A DNA stretch of 61,150 bases from JBCFBK01 sp038562555 (GTDB lineage Bacteria; Bacteroidota; Bacteroidia; Bacteroidales; Prolixibacteraceae): NCBI GenBank assembly GCA_038562555.1, contig JBCFBK010000035.1, forward strand, positions 1 through 61,150. Direction: 5' to 3'. The position numbers and the translations under genes are program-made. Shown one piece after another: positions 52,765 to 60,766 of this stretch (positions are counted from its first letter, which is position 1; every line of letters starts with the position of its first letter). Below the pieces are notes generated by a model. The model saw only the letters and a list, made by a program, of their open reading frames with translations, did not search any database and was not told the DNA's origin.

Positions 52765-54546
52765 ATGAAGAATATCAAAACATACCGCTTACTCCTCCCC
52801 TTTCTTCTGGCTGCGCCAGGCGTGACCGGCGTCTTTGACTGCGCTGCACAAAACCGGCTTATGCCGTATTGGAATTCAAACCTTCAGATTAATCCGTACA
52901 GGCTGCCTTTCCCTGCCGGCAATCAGGTTCCCGAACAAATTGATCTGGACGGTGACGGCGACCCGGATGTGCTCCGGTCGTTCGCCAACGATGTTCCGGT
53001 TCAGTGGATCGATGATGACGACGATATGAAGGCCGGCGACCGCGAAGGCGACACGGACAGCGATTGCCTGATGATCGACCGGAATAAGGACGGTGAATAC
53101 GGCAGATACGGTGACCTGGCTATCGACTGGAATGATACGGACGAAGACGGCAATGCAGACATGCAGGTTGTGGTTGATCAGGCGGAGAAGGGAAAAGCAG
53201 GTTCCTGGTACGGCGGACACTACATGTGGGTACTCGACACCGATCAGGACAATATCTTCAACTACATCGACTGGAACACGATGAAGTTACGCTGCTGGAT
53301 CCATGACGGTCAGTCAGATTTCTTCGAAGACTATCACGGGAAAAGCACCTTTCTTAAAGTACATTCCACACCGGAGAAACTGAATGATTCCCGCCTGAAC
53401 TGGGAAAATCCGTTTCTTTTTTATGATCCCGATCACGACAACCTTACCGAAATGGCTGTCCGGCTGCTGGATGAATTTCCACGTTATCAGGATACTTCCC
53501 GGTTTATGGTCCCTTTCTCCGGAAAAATGACCTACGCGTCTCTCGCCTGGGATCTGGATAATGACAATGCACCCGGTAATGAGTTCGACTTTGATTTTAC
53601 ACTGGGCTTTAACGACGGGGGTTTTGATTATACGGATCAGATACACCGGTTTAAAAACATGCGCGGACTACCCGAAGCCGATCAATATTTCATGGATCCC
53701 CGCTGGCGGCAACTTTCGGAACTGATTTACCCGGACCACGAATCGGCTGTTGATCTGATCTTTAAACGGGGAAAATGGAAAAGTGCACGGATGGTATATG
53801 ATGAGGACGACGACTGTGCCCGCTGGGAAAGGGTGGAATTTTACGATCCGCTGAATCCGTTTAAAACAGGTCCGGGCAACAAAGGTCCGGATGATAACCG
53901 CCAGGCTGATGAAAGCGGCGACCGCGCCGAATGGGACCAGGATAATTCAGGAAACGGTCAGCTTTACATCAGTCGTTTTGACGGACGGATTCATCTTTAC
54001 GGCGCCGAGTGGGGCATCTGGCGCGTTGATCAGAATGCCTGGTCATACCAGGGAATGGGTGGCTTTGCCGACGGGTATGGACCGGGCCGCCTGCAGAAAA
54101 GCTCAGTAAAGTTCGCCACCATCCGGTACAGCGATCGTGACCGGAATGGTTTCATCGATGAAATCCAATACGATCTGGACGGAGATACCCTTTACGAAAG
54201 CCGTGTTGATCTGAAAGCGATGGGAGTTGATGATCGTTGCATGACGATCAATATTTCCTGTATGGACTACTCCGGCATTTCCAGATTGTATGAACAACTC
54301 GCCGGGAACATGTGGAAAAATGCGGAAAAAGCGCTTGAAGTGGCTGAATCAAAGAATTTGCAGACAAGCTGGTATGCTTTGTTAAAACATCCGAAATCGG
54401 CCAGACAGCAATACCACCACGGATGGTGGCTGCAGTTTTACATTTTCAATGATCTGATCGATCAGGCTAAAAGAACCGGGAAACCGGATGAAGTTGAAAA
54501 AATCATGAAGGCTTATTATTCAGGACAATGGAAACTGCTTTTTTAA
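52765..54546 (+). CDS. Secreted Asp-rich protein with many Ca-binding-like loops, function unknown
   Basis: A 593-residue protein with a signal peptide (~1-28, ending DCAAQ). It contains at least seven DxDxDG/DxDxN-type loops like dockerin, thrombospondin-3 or EF-hand calcium loops: DLDGDGDPD, DRNKDGEYG, DTDEDGNAD, DTDQDN, DPDHDN, DRDRNGFID and DLDGDTLYE. They are interspersed with Trp/Tyr-rich segments (GGHYMWVLDTD, YGAEWGIWRVDQNAW, HHGWWLQFYIF) and the C-terminus is helical. The spacing is irregular, not a tandem repeat. Such Ca loops stabilise large secreted beta-structures. No catalytic motif could be named. It lies between the glycosidase-like gene and the PQQ dehydrogenase. Confidence 0.6.
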   Translation: MKNIKTYRLLLPFLLAAPGVTGVFDCAAQNRLMPYWNSNLQINPYRLPFPAGNQVPEQIDLDGDGDPDVLRSFANDVPVQWIDDDDDMKAGDREGDTDSDCLMIDRNKDGEYGRYGDLAIDWNDTDEDGNADMQVVVDQAEKGKAGSWYGGHYMWVLDTDQDNIFNYIDWNTMKLRCWIHDGQSDFFEDYHGKSTFLKVHSTPEKLNDSRLNWENPFLFYDPDHDNLTEMAVRLLDEFPRYQDTSRFMVPFSGKMTYASLAWDLDNDNAPGNEFDFDFTLGFNDGGFDYTDQIHRFKNMRGLPEADQYFMDPRWRQLSELIYPDHESAVDLIFKRGKWKSARMVYDEDDDCARWERVEFYDPLNPFKTGPGNKGPDDNRQADESGDRAEWDQDNSGNGQLYISRFDGRIHLYGAEWGIWRVDQNAWSYQGMGGFADGYGPGRLQKSSVKFATIRYSDRDRNGFIDEIQYDLDGDTLYESRVDLKAMGVDDRCMTINISCMDYSGISRLYEQLAGNMWKNAEKALEVAESKNLQTSWYALLKHPKSARQQYHHGWWLQFYIFNDLIDQAKRTGKPDEVEKIMKAYYSGQWKLLF

Positions 54547-54584
54547 GAAATAAATTATCTTTACAATAACCTATTCATCCGCTT

Positions 54585-54722
54585 ATGAAGAAAAATGCAC
54601 TTACCAAAAGCACCGTCAGTCTTTCCATCATGATGTTGCTGCAATACATGTTCTACGCGGTTTGGTGGGTGCCATTGGCTGCTTTTCTTGCAGCAAAGGG
54701 AATTAGTGGTTTTCAAAAGCGA
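54585..54722 (+). pseudogene. 5' remnant of an MFS (nucleoside/sugar permease-like) gene
   Basis: The frame starts MKKNALTKSTVSLSIMMLLQ and continues YMFYAVWWVPLAAFL...ISGFQK, which is the first transmembrane helix of Bacteroidota MFS permeases of the nucleoside-symporter type. It then changes abruptly to unrelated sequence and runs in frame into the PQQ dehydrogenase. About 46 residues of the ~400 expected remain. I read it as a deletion junction; the RBS and promoter of the lost permease may now drive the dehydrogenase. Confidence 0.55.
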
Positions 54723-54764
54723 TCCGGTTACCGCCGTTTACCAAAAGAAAGAACTTATTCAGGC

Positions 54765-56951
54765 ATGACAGGCAAACAACTGATATACTGCATAAACCGG
54801 GGGGCGATCAGTTTGCTTTTGATGGCACTCCTCGCATGCGGGGAAAACAAAACGTCTTCCGAGGCCGGCTCTGACTGGCCTGTTTACCTGGGAGGCAAAA
54901 GCAGCAATCACTACTCGCCGCTGGACCAGATCAACAGGGAAAATGTGGGACATCTTGTACCGGCCTGGGAATATCACACAGGCGACGACCTTACCGGCAA
55001 CCACACGCAGATCCAGTGCAACCCACTTATTATCGGCGGGGTTCTCTACGGAAGTTCACCAAAACTTAAAATTTTCGCCCTGGATGCCGCTTCCGGAAAA
55101 AGGCTCTGGGAGTTTGATCCGAACGCAGGGGGCAATTTCGCTATGAATGTAAACAGGGGCGTGAGTTATTGGGAAGACGGAGAGGACAAACGGATCCTGT
55201 TTACGGCAGGAGCTGAATTATTCGCGCTCAACGCTGCAACCGGCCAACCGGTGAGTTCCTTTGGACAATCAGGCCACATTTCTCTAAAGGAAGGACTGGG
55301 AGAAAGAAGTAAAGATCTTTACGTGGTTGCCACATCGCCGGGCATCGTTTATCGCGATCTGATCATCATTGGATCGCGCGTATCGGAGAACTCGGATGCC
55401 GCACCGGGATTTATCCGTGCCTTCAGTGTCCGGACCGGTAAGCTGGCATGGACATTTCATACCATCCCCCGGCCAGGAGAAGCCGGTGCCGACACCTGGC
55501 CTTCGGGGAGCCACGAAACCGCGGGAGGTGCTAACTGCTGGGCGGGAATGAGCCTAGATGAAAAAAGAGGGATTGTTTTCGTCCCCACCGGATCGGCAGC
55601 ATTTGATTTCTGGGGAGGCAACCGCCACGGGCAAAACCTTTTCGCCAACTGTGTTCTGGCCCTAAACGCACAAACAGGAGAACGGATCTGGCATTTCCAG
55701 ACCATCCACCACGATTTGTGGGACCGTGACCTGCCGGCTCCTCCCAACCTGGTGACCGTCACTCATCAGGGAAAAAAGAAAGATGCGGTGGCTCAGATCA
55801 CCAAAACCGGTTTTGTCTTTCTGCTGTCCCGCGAAACCGGCGAACCCCTATTCCCGGTTGAAGAACGGCCCGTTCCGTCGTCGGATGCGGATGGTGAACA
55901 AGCCTGGCCTACCCAGCCTTTTCCCCTGCTGCCTCCACCTCTTGTTCCGCAGCAGTTCAACCGAAACAACATCACAGACATCAGCCGCGAATCACACGAA
56001 TATATCGACTCCATCTTGTCAGGCATACGCACCGGAGCGATGTTTATTCCACCCGGCGAGCAGAAAACCATGATCTTTCCAGGCTTTGACGGTGGCGGAG
56101 AATGGGGAGGCGCTGCTGTTGATCCCCGGAGTTCAATCCTGTATGTCAATATGAACAGCATGCCCTGGATACACCAGATGGTCAGGGTGGAAAAGGATCA
56201 GCCCTCACATCCCGGGCAACCGGCCTACAACGTTTACTGTGCCGTCTGCCATGGACAGAACGGCGACGGGAATGCCGCTGCCTCCTATCCCTCCCTTCAC
56301 GGCCTTTCCGGCAAATACAGCCAGGAAGAAATTCTCAGCCTGATTAATTCGGGCAAAGGTTTTATGCCCTCATTCAGACATCTGAAAGAGCAGGAGAAAA
56401 AAGAACTGATTGACTTTGTTCTCAATGGAATTGGCTCGCCGGGAAAGCCGGCCGGTCATATCCCGGATACCCATATGGCCGGAGCGGAGAGTAACCGGGA
56501 CAAAGTTCCCTATACCCATACCGGGTATAATCGCTTTCTTGACCAGGAGGGATTCCCGGCCGTGAAGCCGCCCTGGGGAACTCTTTCCGCAGTCGACTTG
56601 AATACCGGAACGATCAAATGGCAGGTGCCGCTGGGGGAGTTTGAAGAACTGACCGAAAGGGGAATCCCAAAAACAGGGACAGAGAACTATGGAGGCCCTG
56701 TTGTAACTGCCGGAGGACTTTTGTTTATCGGAGCTTCAAAAGACGGATATCTTCGGGCATTCGACACCGAAGCCGGTGAAGAGCTCTGGAAGTATAAGCT
56801 CCCGGCCGGAGGCTATGCCACCCCTTCCGTATATGAGGTGAACGGGACCCAATACCTGGTCATTGCCTGCGGAGGAGGTAAAATGGGTACCCCTTCGGGC
56901 GACAGTTATCTTGCCTTTACACTTGGTACAAAAAAAGAAAAAAACCAATAA
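54765..56951 (+). CDS. PQQ-dependent dehydrogenase with inserted cytochrome c domain, lipoprotein
   Basis: A 728-residue quinoprotein. I chose ATG 54765, which gives a lipoprotein signal (GAISLLLMALLACGENKTSS); the open frame begins 60 codons earlier in an MFS remnant. The eight-bladed PQQ propeller shows W-docking repeats such as VYLGGKSSNHYSPLDQINRE, IFALDAASGKRLWEFDPN, LLFIGASKDGYLRAFDTEAG and ATPSVYEVNGTQYLVIACGG. A cytochrome c domain is inserted at ~485-560: CAVCH haem motif and Met in GKGFMPSF. Such enzymes oxidise sugars or alcohols in the periplasm and pass electrons to the respiratory chain. PQQ synthesis genes are not in the window. Confidence 0.9.
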   Translation: MTGKQLIYCINRGAISLLLMALLACGENKTSSEAGSDWPVYLGGKSSNHYSPLDQINRENVGHLVPAWEYHTGDDLTGNHTQIQCNPLIIGGVLYGSSPKLKIFALDAASGKRLWEFDPNAGGNFAMNVNRGVSYWEDGEDKRILFTAGAELFALNAATGQPVSSFGQSGHISLKEGLGERSKDLYVVATSPGIVYRDLIIIGSRVSENSDAAPGFIRAFSVRTGKLAWTFHTIPRPGEAGADTWPSGSHETAGGANCWAGMSLDEKRGIVFVPTGSAAFDFWGGNRHGQNLFANCVLALNAQTGERIWHFQTIHHDLWDRDLPAPPNLVTVTHQGKKKDAVAQITKTGFVFLLSRETGEPLFPVEERPVPSSDADGEQAWPTQPFPLLPPPLVPQQFNRNNITDISRESHEYIDSILSGIRTGAMFIPPGEQKTMIFPGFDGGGEWGGAAVDPRSSILYVNMNSMPWIHQMVRVEKDQPSHPGQPAYNVYCAVCHGQNGDGNAAASYPSLHGLSGKYSQEEILSLINSGKGFMPSFRHLKEQEKKELIDFVLNGIGSPGKPAGHIPDTHMAGAESNRDKVPYTHTGYNRFLDQEGFPAVKPPWGTLSAVDLNTGTIKWQVPLGEFEELTERGIPKTGTENYGGPVVTAGGLLFIGASKDGYLRAFDTEAGEELWKYKLPAGGYATPSVYEVNGTQYLVIACGGGKMGTPSGDSYLAFTLGTKKEKNQ

Positions 56952-56961
56952 AAACAACTGT

Positions 56962-58461
56962 ATGAAGAAGTATTCCTTTTATTTGCTAACCGCTCTCAGG
57001 ATTATAACAGGCTGGCATTTCCTTTATGAAGGAGTTGTGAAACTCATGAATCCCACGTGGAGTGCCAAGGCTTATCTGTTGGGTTCAAAATGGATCTTTG
57101 CTGATTTTTTTCAGTGGATCGCCTCATCCCCCGCACTGATGGGAGCTGTCGATCTGATCAATACATGGGGATTGGTACTGATCGGTCTCTCGCTTTTTAC
57201 CGGTCTTCTCGTGCGTTGGTCAGCAACAGGAGGAGCTCTGTTGCTTCTTTTGTATTTCGCTGCTTATCCACCCATCCCGGGATATACCATGGGTGTTGTC
57301 GCCGAGGGAAGTTACCTGTGGGTTAACAAGACGCTGATCGAACTGGTCATGATGATGGTTTTCATCGGATTGCCCCGCGAATTCACCTTTGGCGCCGATC
57401 GCTGGATCAAGCGCTGGAAAGAAGAAAAAGCCCGCACACCGGTGCCTTCGGTGAAACCGGAGCAAAAAACCTCGGAGCAGCGCCGGGAACTGCTTCGCGA
57501 TCTGATCGGTCTGCCTTTTTTGGGAGCCTTCGCCTATGCCCTTTACCGGAAAAAGAAATGGGACAGTTTTGAAGAAAAATTTCTGGCCAAAGGCGTTGAT
57601 GCCAAAAGCAGTGCTACACTGAAAAGCTTTTATTTTTCCTCGATGGATGACCTGAAAGGGCAGTTACCCAAAGGAAGAATAGGCGATCTTGAACTGAGCC
57701 GTCTTATCATGGGCGGGAACCTGATCGGCGGATGGGCCCATTCGCGCGACCTGATCTATGTTTCGAAGCTGGTCAAGGCCTACAATACGGACGAGCGGGT
57801 GATGATCACTCTTCAAATGGCGGAACAATGCGGTGTAAACGCTATTCTGACCAACCCGCAGTTAAACCGCATCCTCAATAAATACCGGCACGAAACGGGA
57901 GGTAAAATCAAATTTATATCCGATTGCGGCACCTCAAAAGGGTTCGCCGACGGCATTCGCCGGTCGATCGAAGGCGGGGCCGATGCCATGTACTGCCAGG
58001 GTGAAATTTCCGATCGCCTGGTTGCTGCCGGCAAATTTGATGAAATTGCGGAAGGACTGGAGATGATCCGCAAGGCCGGAAAACCGGCGGGAGTGGGCGC
58101 TCACCGCATTGAAACGATAAAAGGATGCGTGGAACACGGTATAAAGCCCGATTTCTGGGTGAAAACCCTCCACCACCATAATTACTGGTCGGCACAGCCC
58201 CAGGCCGAGTGGCATGATAATATGTACTGCTATAAACCACAGGATACGATCGATTTCATGAACGCACTGGAAGAACCCTGGATCGCCTTCAAGGTACTGG
58301 CCGCCGGAGCAATCGACCCGAAAGACGGCTTCCGTTACGCCTTTGACAGCGGGGCCGATTTCATCTGCGTAGGCATGTATGACTTTCAGATCGTCGAAGA
58401 TGTAAACATTGCCGCAGATGCGCTTGCAAAAGTAAACCGGACCAGGCCCTGGAGGGGCTGA
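56962..58461 (+). CDS. DoxX-family membrane domain fused to a TIM-barrel (aldo/keto-reductase-like) domain
   Basis: A 499-residue protein from ATG 56962, 10 bases after the PQQ dehydrogenase stop. Residues 1-150 are a four-helix DoxX domain (LRIITGWHFLYEGVVKLMNP, WGLVLIGLSLFTGLLVRW). A charged linker leads to RRELLRDLIGLPFLGAFAYA (~174-193), which looks like a Tat-type signal or fifth membrane helix. The C-terminal ~280 residues resemble secreted TIM-barrel proteins of Bacteroidota (LELSRLIMGGNLIGGWAHSR, ILTNPQLNRILNKY, DFWVKTLHHHNYWSAQ, FICVGMYDFQIVEDVN). If the fifth segment spans the membrane, the barrel is periplasmic. DoxX proteins associate with quinone-linked oxidoreductases, which fits the PQQ enzyme next door. 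The reaction is unknown. Confidence 0.8.
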   Translation: MKKYSFYLLTALRIITGWHFLYEGVVKLMNPTWSAKAYLLGSKWIFADFFQWIASSPALMGAVDLINTWGLVLIGLSLFTGLLVRWSATGGALLLLLYFAAYPPIPGYTMGVVAEGSYLWVNKTLIELVMMMVFIGLPREFTFGADRWIKRWKEEKARTPVPSVKPEQKTSEQRRELLRDLIGLPFLGAFAYALYRKKKWDSFEEKFLAKGVDAKSSATLKSFYFSSMDDLKGQLPKGRIGDLELSRLIMGGNLIGGWAHSRDLIYVSKLVKAYNTDERVMITLQMAEQCGVNAILTNPQLNRILNKYRHETGGKIKFISDCGTSKGFADGIRRSIEGGADAMYCQGEISDRLVAAGKFDEIAEGLEMIRKAGKPAGVGAHRIETIKGCVEHGIKPDFWVKTLHHHNYWSAQPQAEWHDNMYCYKPQDTIDFMNALEEPWIAFKVLAAGAIDPKDGFRYAFDSGADFICVGMYDFQIVEDVNIAADALAKVNRTRPWRG

Positions 58462-58470
58462 TGATTCTTG

Positions 58471-58509
58471 AAAAAGCAGGGGCTTCTTTCTGAAAGTCCC
58501 TGCTTTTTT
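58471..58509. terminator. Bidirectional terminator between PUL 3 and the AONS-family gene
   Basis: A 15-bp stem (58471-58485 with 58494-58508, one G-U) starts with AAAAA and ends with TTTTT, so it can stop transcription from both sides. It lies 9 bases past the DoxX-fusion stop and 5 before the convergent stop. Confidence 0.85.
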
Positions 58510-58513
58510 ATTT

Positions 58514-59617
58514 TCAGCCAGCCGGGCGGTCCTTCCATTGCTTCAGTACCGCCAGCAGGTGATCTATTTGCCCTGTACTGTGATTTGCCGAAACCGTGAC
58601 GCGGACAAGGCAGCGGCCTGTTTTAACCGGATAATCCACAGCAGGTGCAATGATCAGATTTTCTTTTAAAAATGCAGAAAGATCTTTGGCCTTTTCCAGA
58701 CGATCGAAGAAAACGGGGATGATTGGCATGATAGAATCGGATGTTTCAAATCCTGAAGATAAGAGTCCCTCCCTCACCCTCCGGGCGTTTTCAAGTACCC
58801 GGATCCGCAGTTCCGGGTGACCCGACAGGTAGGTCACGGCAGCTGAGCCTGCAGCTACCAGTGGCGGTGGCAAGGCTGTCGATGCCCCGTAAAACAATGA
58901 TTTTTCCCGGATCGCAGCGATGATCTGCCGGTTGGCAGCAATAAATCCGCCATATCCGCCGATCGCCTTACTCATGGTTTCGGACTGAAAAATGTTGTCT
59001 GCACCGGCAAGTCCGAAATACTCGGGGGTTCCTTTCCCGGTGTCTCCCAATATTCCGGTAGAATGGGCATCATCAACGATCAGAGGCGCACGATATTTTC
59101 GGGCAATAGCAGCGATGCGGTCCAGCGGGGCAATTTCTCCTGTAAGCGCAAAAACGCCGTCGGTGATAATCAGCGGCCGGTGGCCGGGATGTTCTTTTAA
59201 GATAAGCTCAAGGTGGCCGGTGTTGCAATGCTCGTAATAATAAACAGACGTTATGCTGTGCGGTATTCCTTCGCGGATACTGGGGTGCGCCTGGGCATCT
59301 GCAAAAACGGCTGTATACCGGTCGCGCAATGCTTCCAGCAGCAGACGGTTTCCCAGGTAACCCGAAGCAAATACAACCGCATCATCGGTTCCCTTGTAAC
59401 CGGCCAGGGCTTTTTCCAGTTGCAGATGAATATCAGAGGTACCCGTTGTTTTGCGCGATGCCGCAAAGTTAATTCCATATTTTTGCAACGCTGCAGTAGC
59501 TGTCTGTATAAAATCCGGATGATTGGCCAGGCCGAGATAATCATTCCCCGCAAAGTAAGAATAACGCTCATTATTGAGGGTGATATAATTATCAACTTCG
59601 CTGTCGAGTGTGATCAT
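58514..59617 (-). CDS. AONS-family PLP enzyme (8-amino-7-oxononanoate synthase / 2-amino-3-ketobutyrate CoA ligase-like)
   Basis: A 367-residue alpha-oxoamine synthase. ATG 59617 was chosen; an overlapping TTG two codons earlier is possible. Motifs: YFAGNDYLGLANHP, HCNTGHLE (His stacking on PLP), LIVDDAHSTGILGDTG (Asp) and SETMSKAIGGYGGFIA with the Schiff-base Lys. BioF condenses pimeloyl thioester with alanine, and paralogues make 2-amino-3-ketobutyrate or sphingoid bases. No other biotin gene is present in the window, so the substrate is uncertain. It follows the ROK gene with 23 bases between and is probably co-transcribed. Confidence 0.8.
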   Translation of the reverse strand: MITLDSEVDNYITLNNERYSYFAGNDYLGLANHPDFIQTATAALQKYGINFAASRKTTGTSDIHLQLEKALAGYKGTDDAVVFASGYLGNRLLLEALRDRYTAVFADAQAHPSIREGIPHSITSVYYYEHCNTGHLELILKEHPGHRPLIITDGVFALTGEIAPLDRIAAIARKYRAPLIVDDAHSTGILGDTGKGTPEYFGLAGADNIFQSETMSKAIGGYGGFIAANRQIIAAIREKSLFYGASTALPPPLVAAGSAAVTYLSGHPELRIRVLENARRVREGLLSSGFETSDSIMPIIPVFFDRLEKAKDLSAFLKENLIIAPAVDYPVKTGRCLVRVTVSANHSTGQIDHLLAVLKQWKDRPAG

Positions 59618-59640
59618 AATCAAGGTGAGTCAGCTCAGTT

Positions 59641-60579
59641 TTACATTTCTTTCAGCAGCGGAGACACCCGTTCCCAAAATACAGGTTCTACCAGCCGGGC
59701 GCTTCCGATAATCGAGGCCTTCTCTTTTAGTTCCGAGACGCTGACCTTTAACCTCAGTCCTTCACGGTGGAGACAAACCATCATGGCCGGAAAAAAAAGA
59801 TGATGCGCGTTGGAAATATTACCACCGACCACCATGGCCTCGGCATCAAATTTTCTGAGCCAGGGTTTTAGCAGATCAACCAGCTTACAGCCAAAATCGC
59901 TGAAGATGGCCCTGGCCACTTCGTCGGTTTTTGCGGCTTCGGCAACTTCCCGGGCTCCTTTCAGCATTTTTCCTGATAATAGCGCGTAACGGTTCACCAA
60001 TCCGCGGGTTGAGAAATAGTCGTCGGCAATGCCGTCTTCAAAAGGCAGATGCCAAACACAACCGTTATCCGGTACTTCAATTCCCGATACTACCGGCAAG
60101 CTGTCTCTTAAAAAAGCAGAGCCGAAGCCGGTGCCCAAGGTGATTGAAAGCGAGCGTCTGGTCCCTTTTGTCTGCCCCACCCAGTCTTCGCCAATGGCAA
60201 AAGCCGTCGCATCGTTAATGAACCGAATCGGAAAATCGACAGGAAGACCGAGGTAGTCCCGGAGTTCATGGGGTACATTGATGCCGTATATCTTTTCATA
60301 TTTATTATTGGCTCCGGTAAAAAGCGGAATGCCGCTTTCGTAGTCGAAAGGCCCCGGCATGGCAAAGCCAATTCCGGAAACATTTTCGATACCAGCCTCA
60401 TCCAGGGTATGCCTGATGGTCTTTCCCCAGGCGTCGATGATCGATTCGGCATCCGCGTGATTATCGACGTTATTCTCGGCAAAGGTATTCTCCAGGTATT
60501 TCCTGTTACTGCAATCGAAAGCAGCACAACTGATATGACTCCCGCCAATATCAGCTCCAATCGCAATTTTCTTTCTCAT
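59641..60579 (-). CDS. ROK-family sugar kinase or regulator-like protein
   Basis: A 312-residue ROK protein from MRKKIAIGADIGGSHISCAA; 13 in-frame upstream residues are hydrophilic and unlike the family. The phosphate-1 motif DIGGSH, the catalytic segment FINDATAFAIGEDWVGQ (Asp base) and LSITLGTGFGSAF are present. The zinc-finger motif of classical ROK kinases (CxCGxxGCxE) is missing and replaced by NGCVWHLPFEDGIADDYFS, a variant seen in kinases that do not bind zinc. No DNA-binding domain precedes it, so a cytoplasmic hexose kinase role is more likely than repression. It may feed sugars released by the GH92 enzyme next to it. Confidence 0.82.
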   Translation of the reverse strand: MRKKIAIGADIGGSHISCAAFDCSNRKYLENTFAENNVDNHADAESIIDAWGKTIRHTLDEAGIENVSGIGFAMPGPFDYESGIPLFTGANNKYEKIYGINVPHELRDYLGLPVDFPIRFINDATAFAIGEDWVGQTKGTRRSLSITLGTGFGSAFLRDSLPVVSGIEVPDNGCVWHLPFEDGIADDYFSTRGLVNRYALLSGKMLKGAREVAEAAKTDEVARAIFSDFGCKLVDLLKPWLRKFDAEAMVVGGNISNAHHLFFPAMMVCLHREGLRLKVSVSELKEKASIIGSARLVEPVFWERVSPLLKEM

Positions 60580-60688
60580 GTCATTCCTTTTCTTATGTTC
60601 AGACTCCTGGGTCCGCAAAATATGCTATCTTGTGTCTGTTCCTGTCTCACGATTCATTACCCGCGACTCGCGACTTTTTCTGTCAACT

Positions 60689-60766
60689 GGCACAGCGCAC
60701 AGCGCAAAGTGCATAGCGTTCAGCGTGTACCGCCGCCCTCTATGCTCTATGCCCTATGCTCCCGCT
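60689..60766. repeat. Low-complexity intergenic repeat with inverted halves
   Basis: The left half (60689-60725) is built of degenerate GCGCACA/GCGCAAA/GCATAGCG units, and the right half (60738-60766) of CTATGCT/CTATGCC units. The right half is roughly the reverse complement of the left, so the two can pair. A short GCGACTCGCGACT run precedes at about 60663. It lies between the GH92 stop and the ROK start. Confidence 0.5.
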
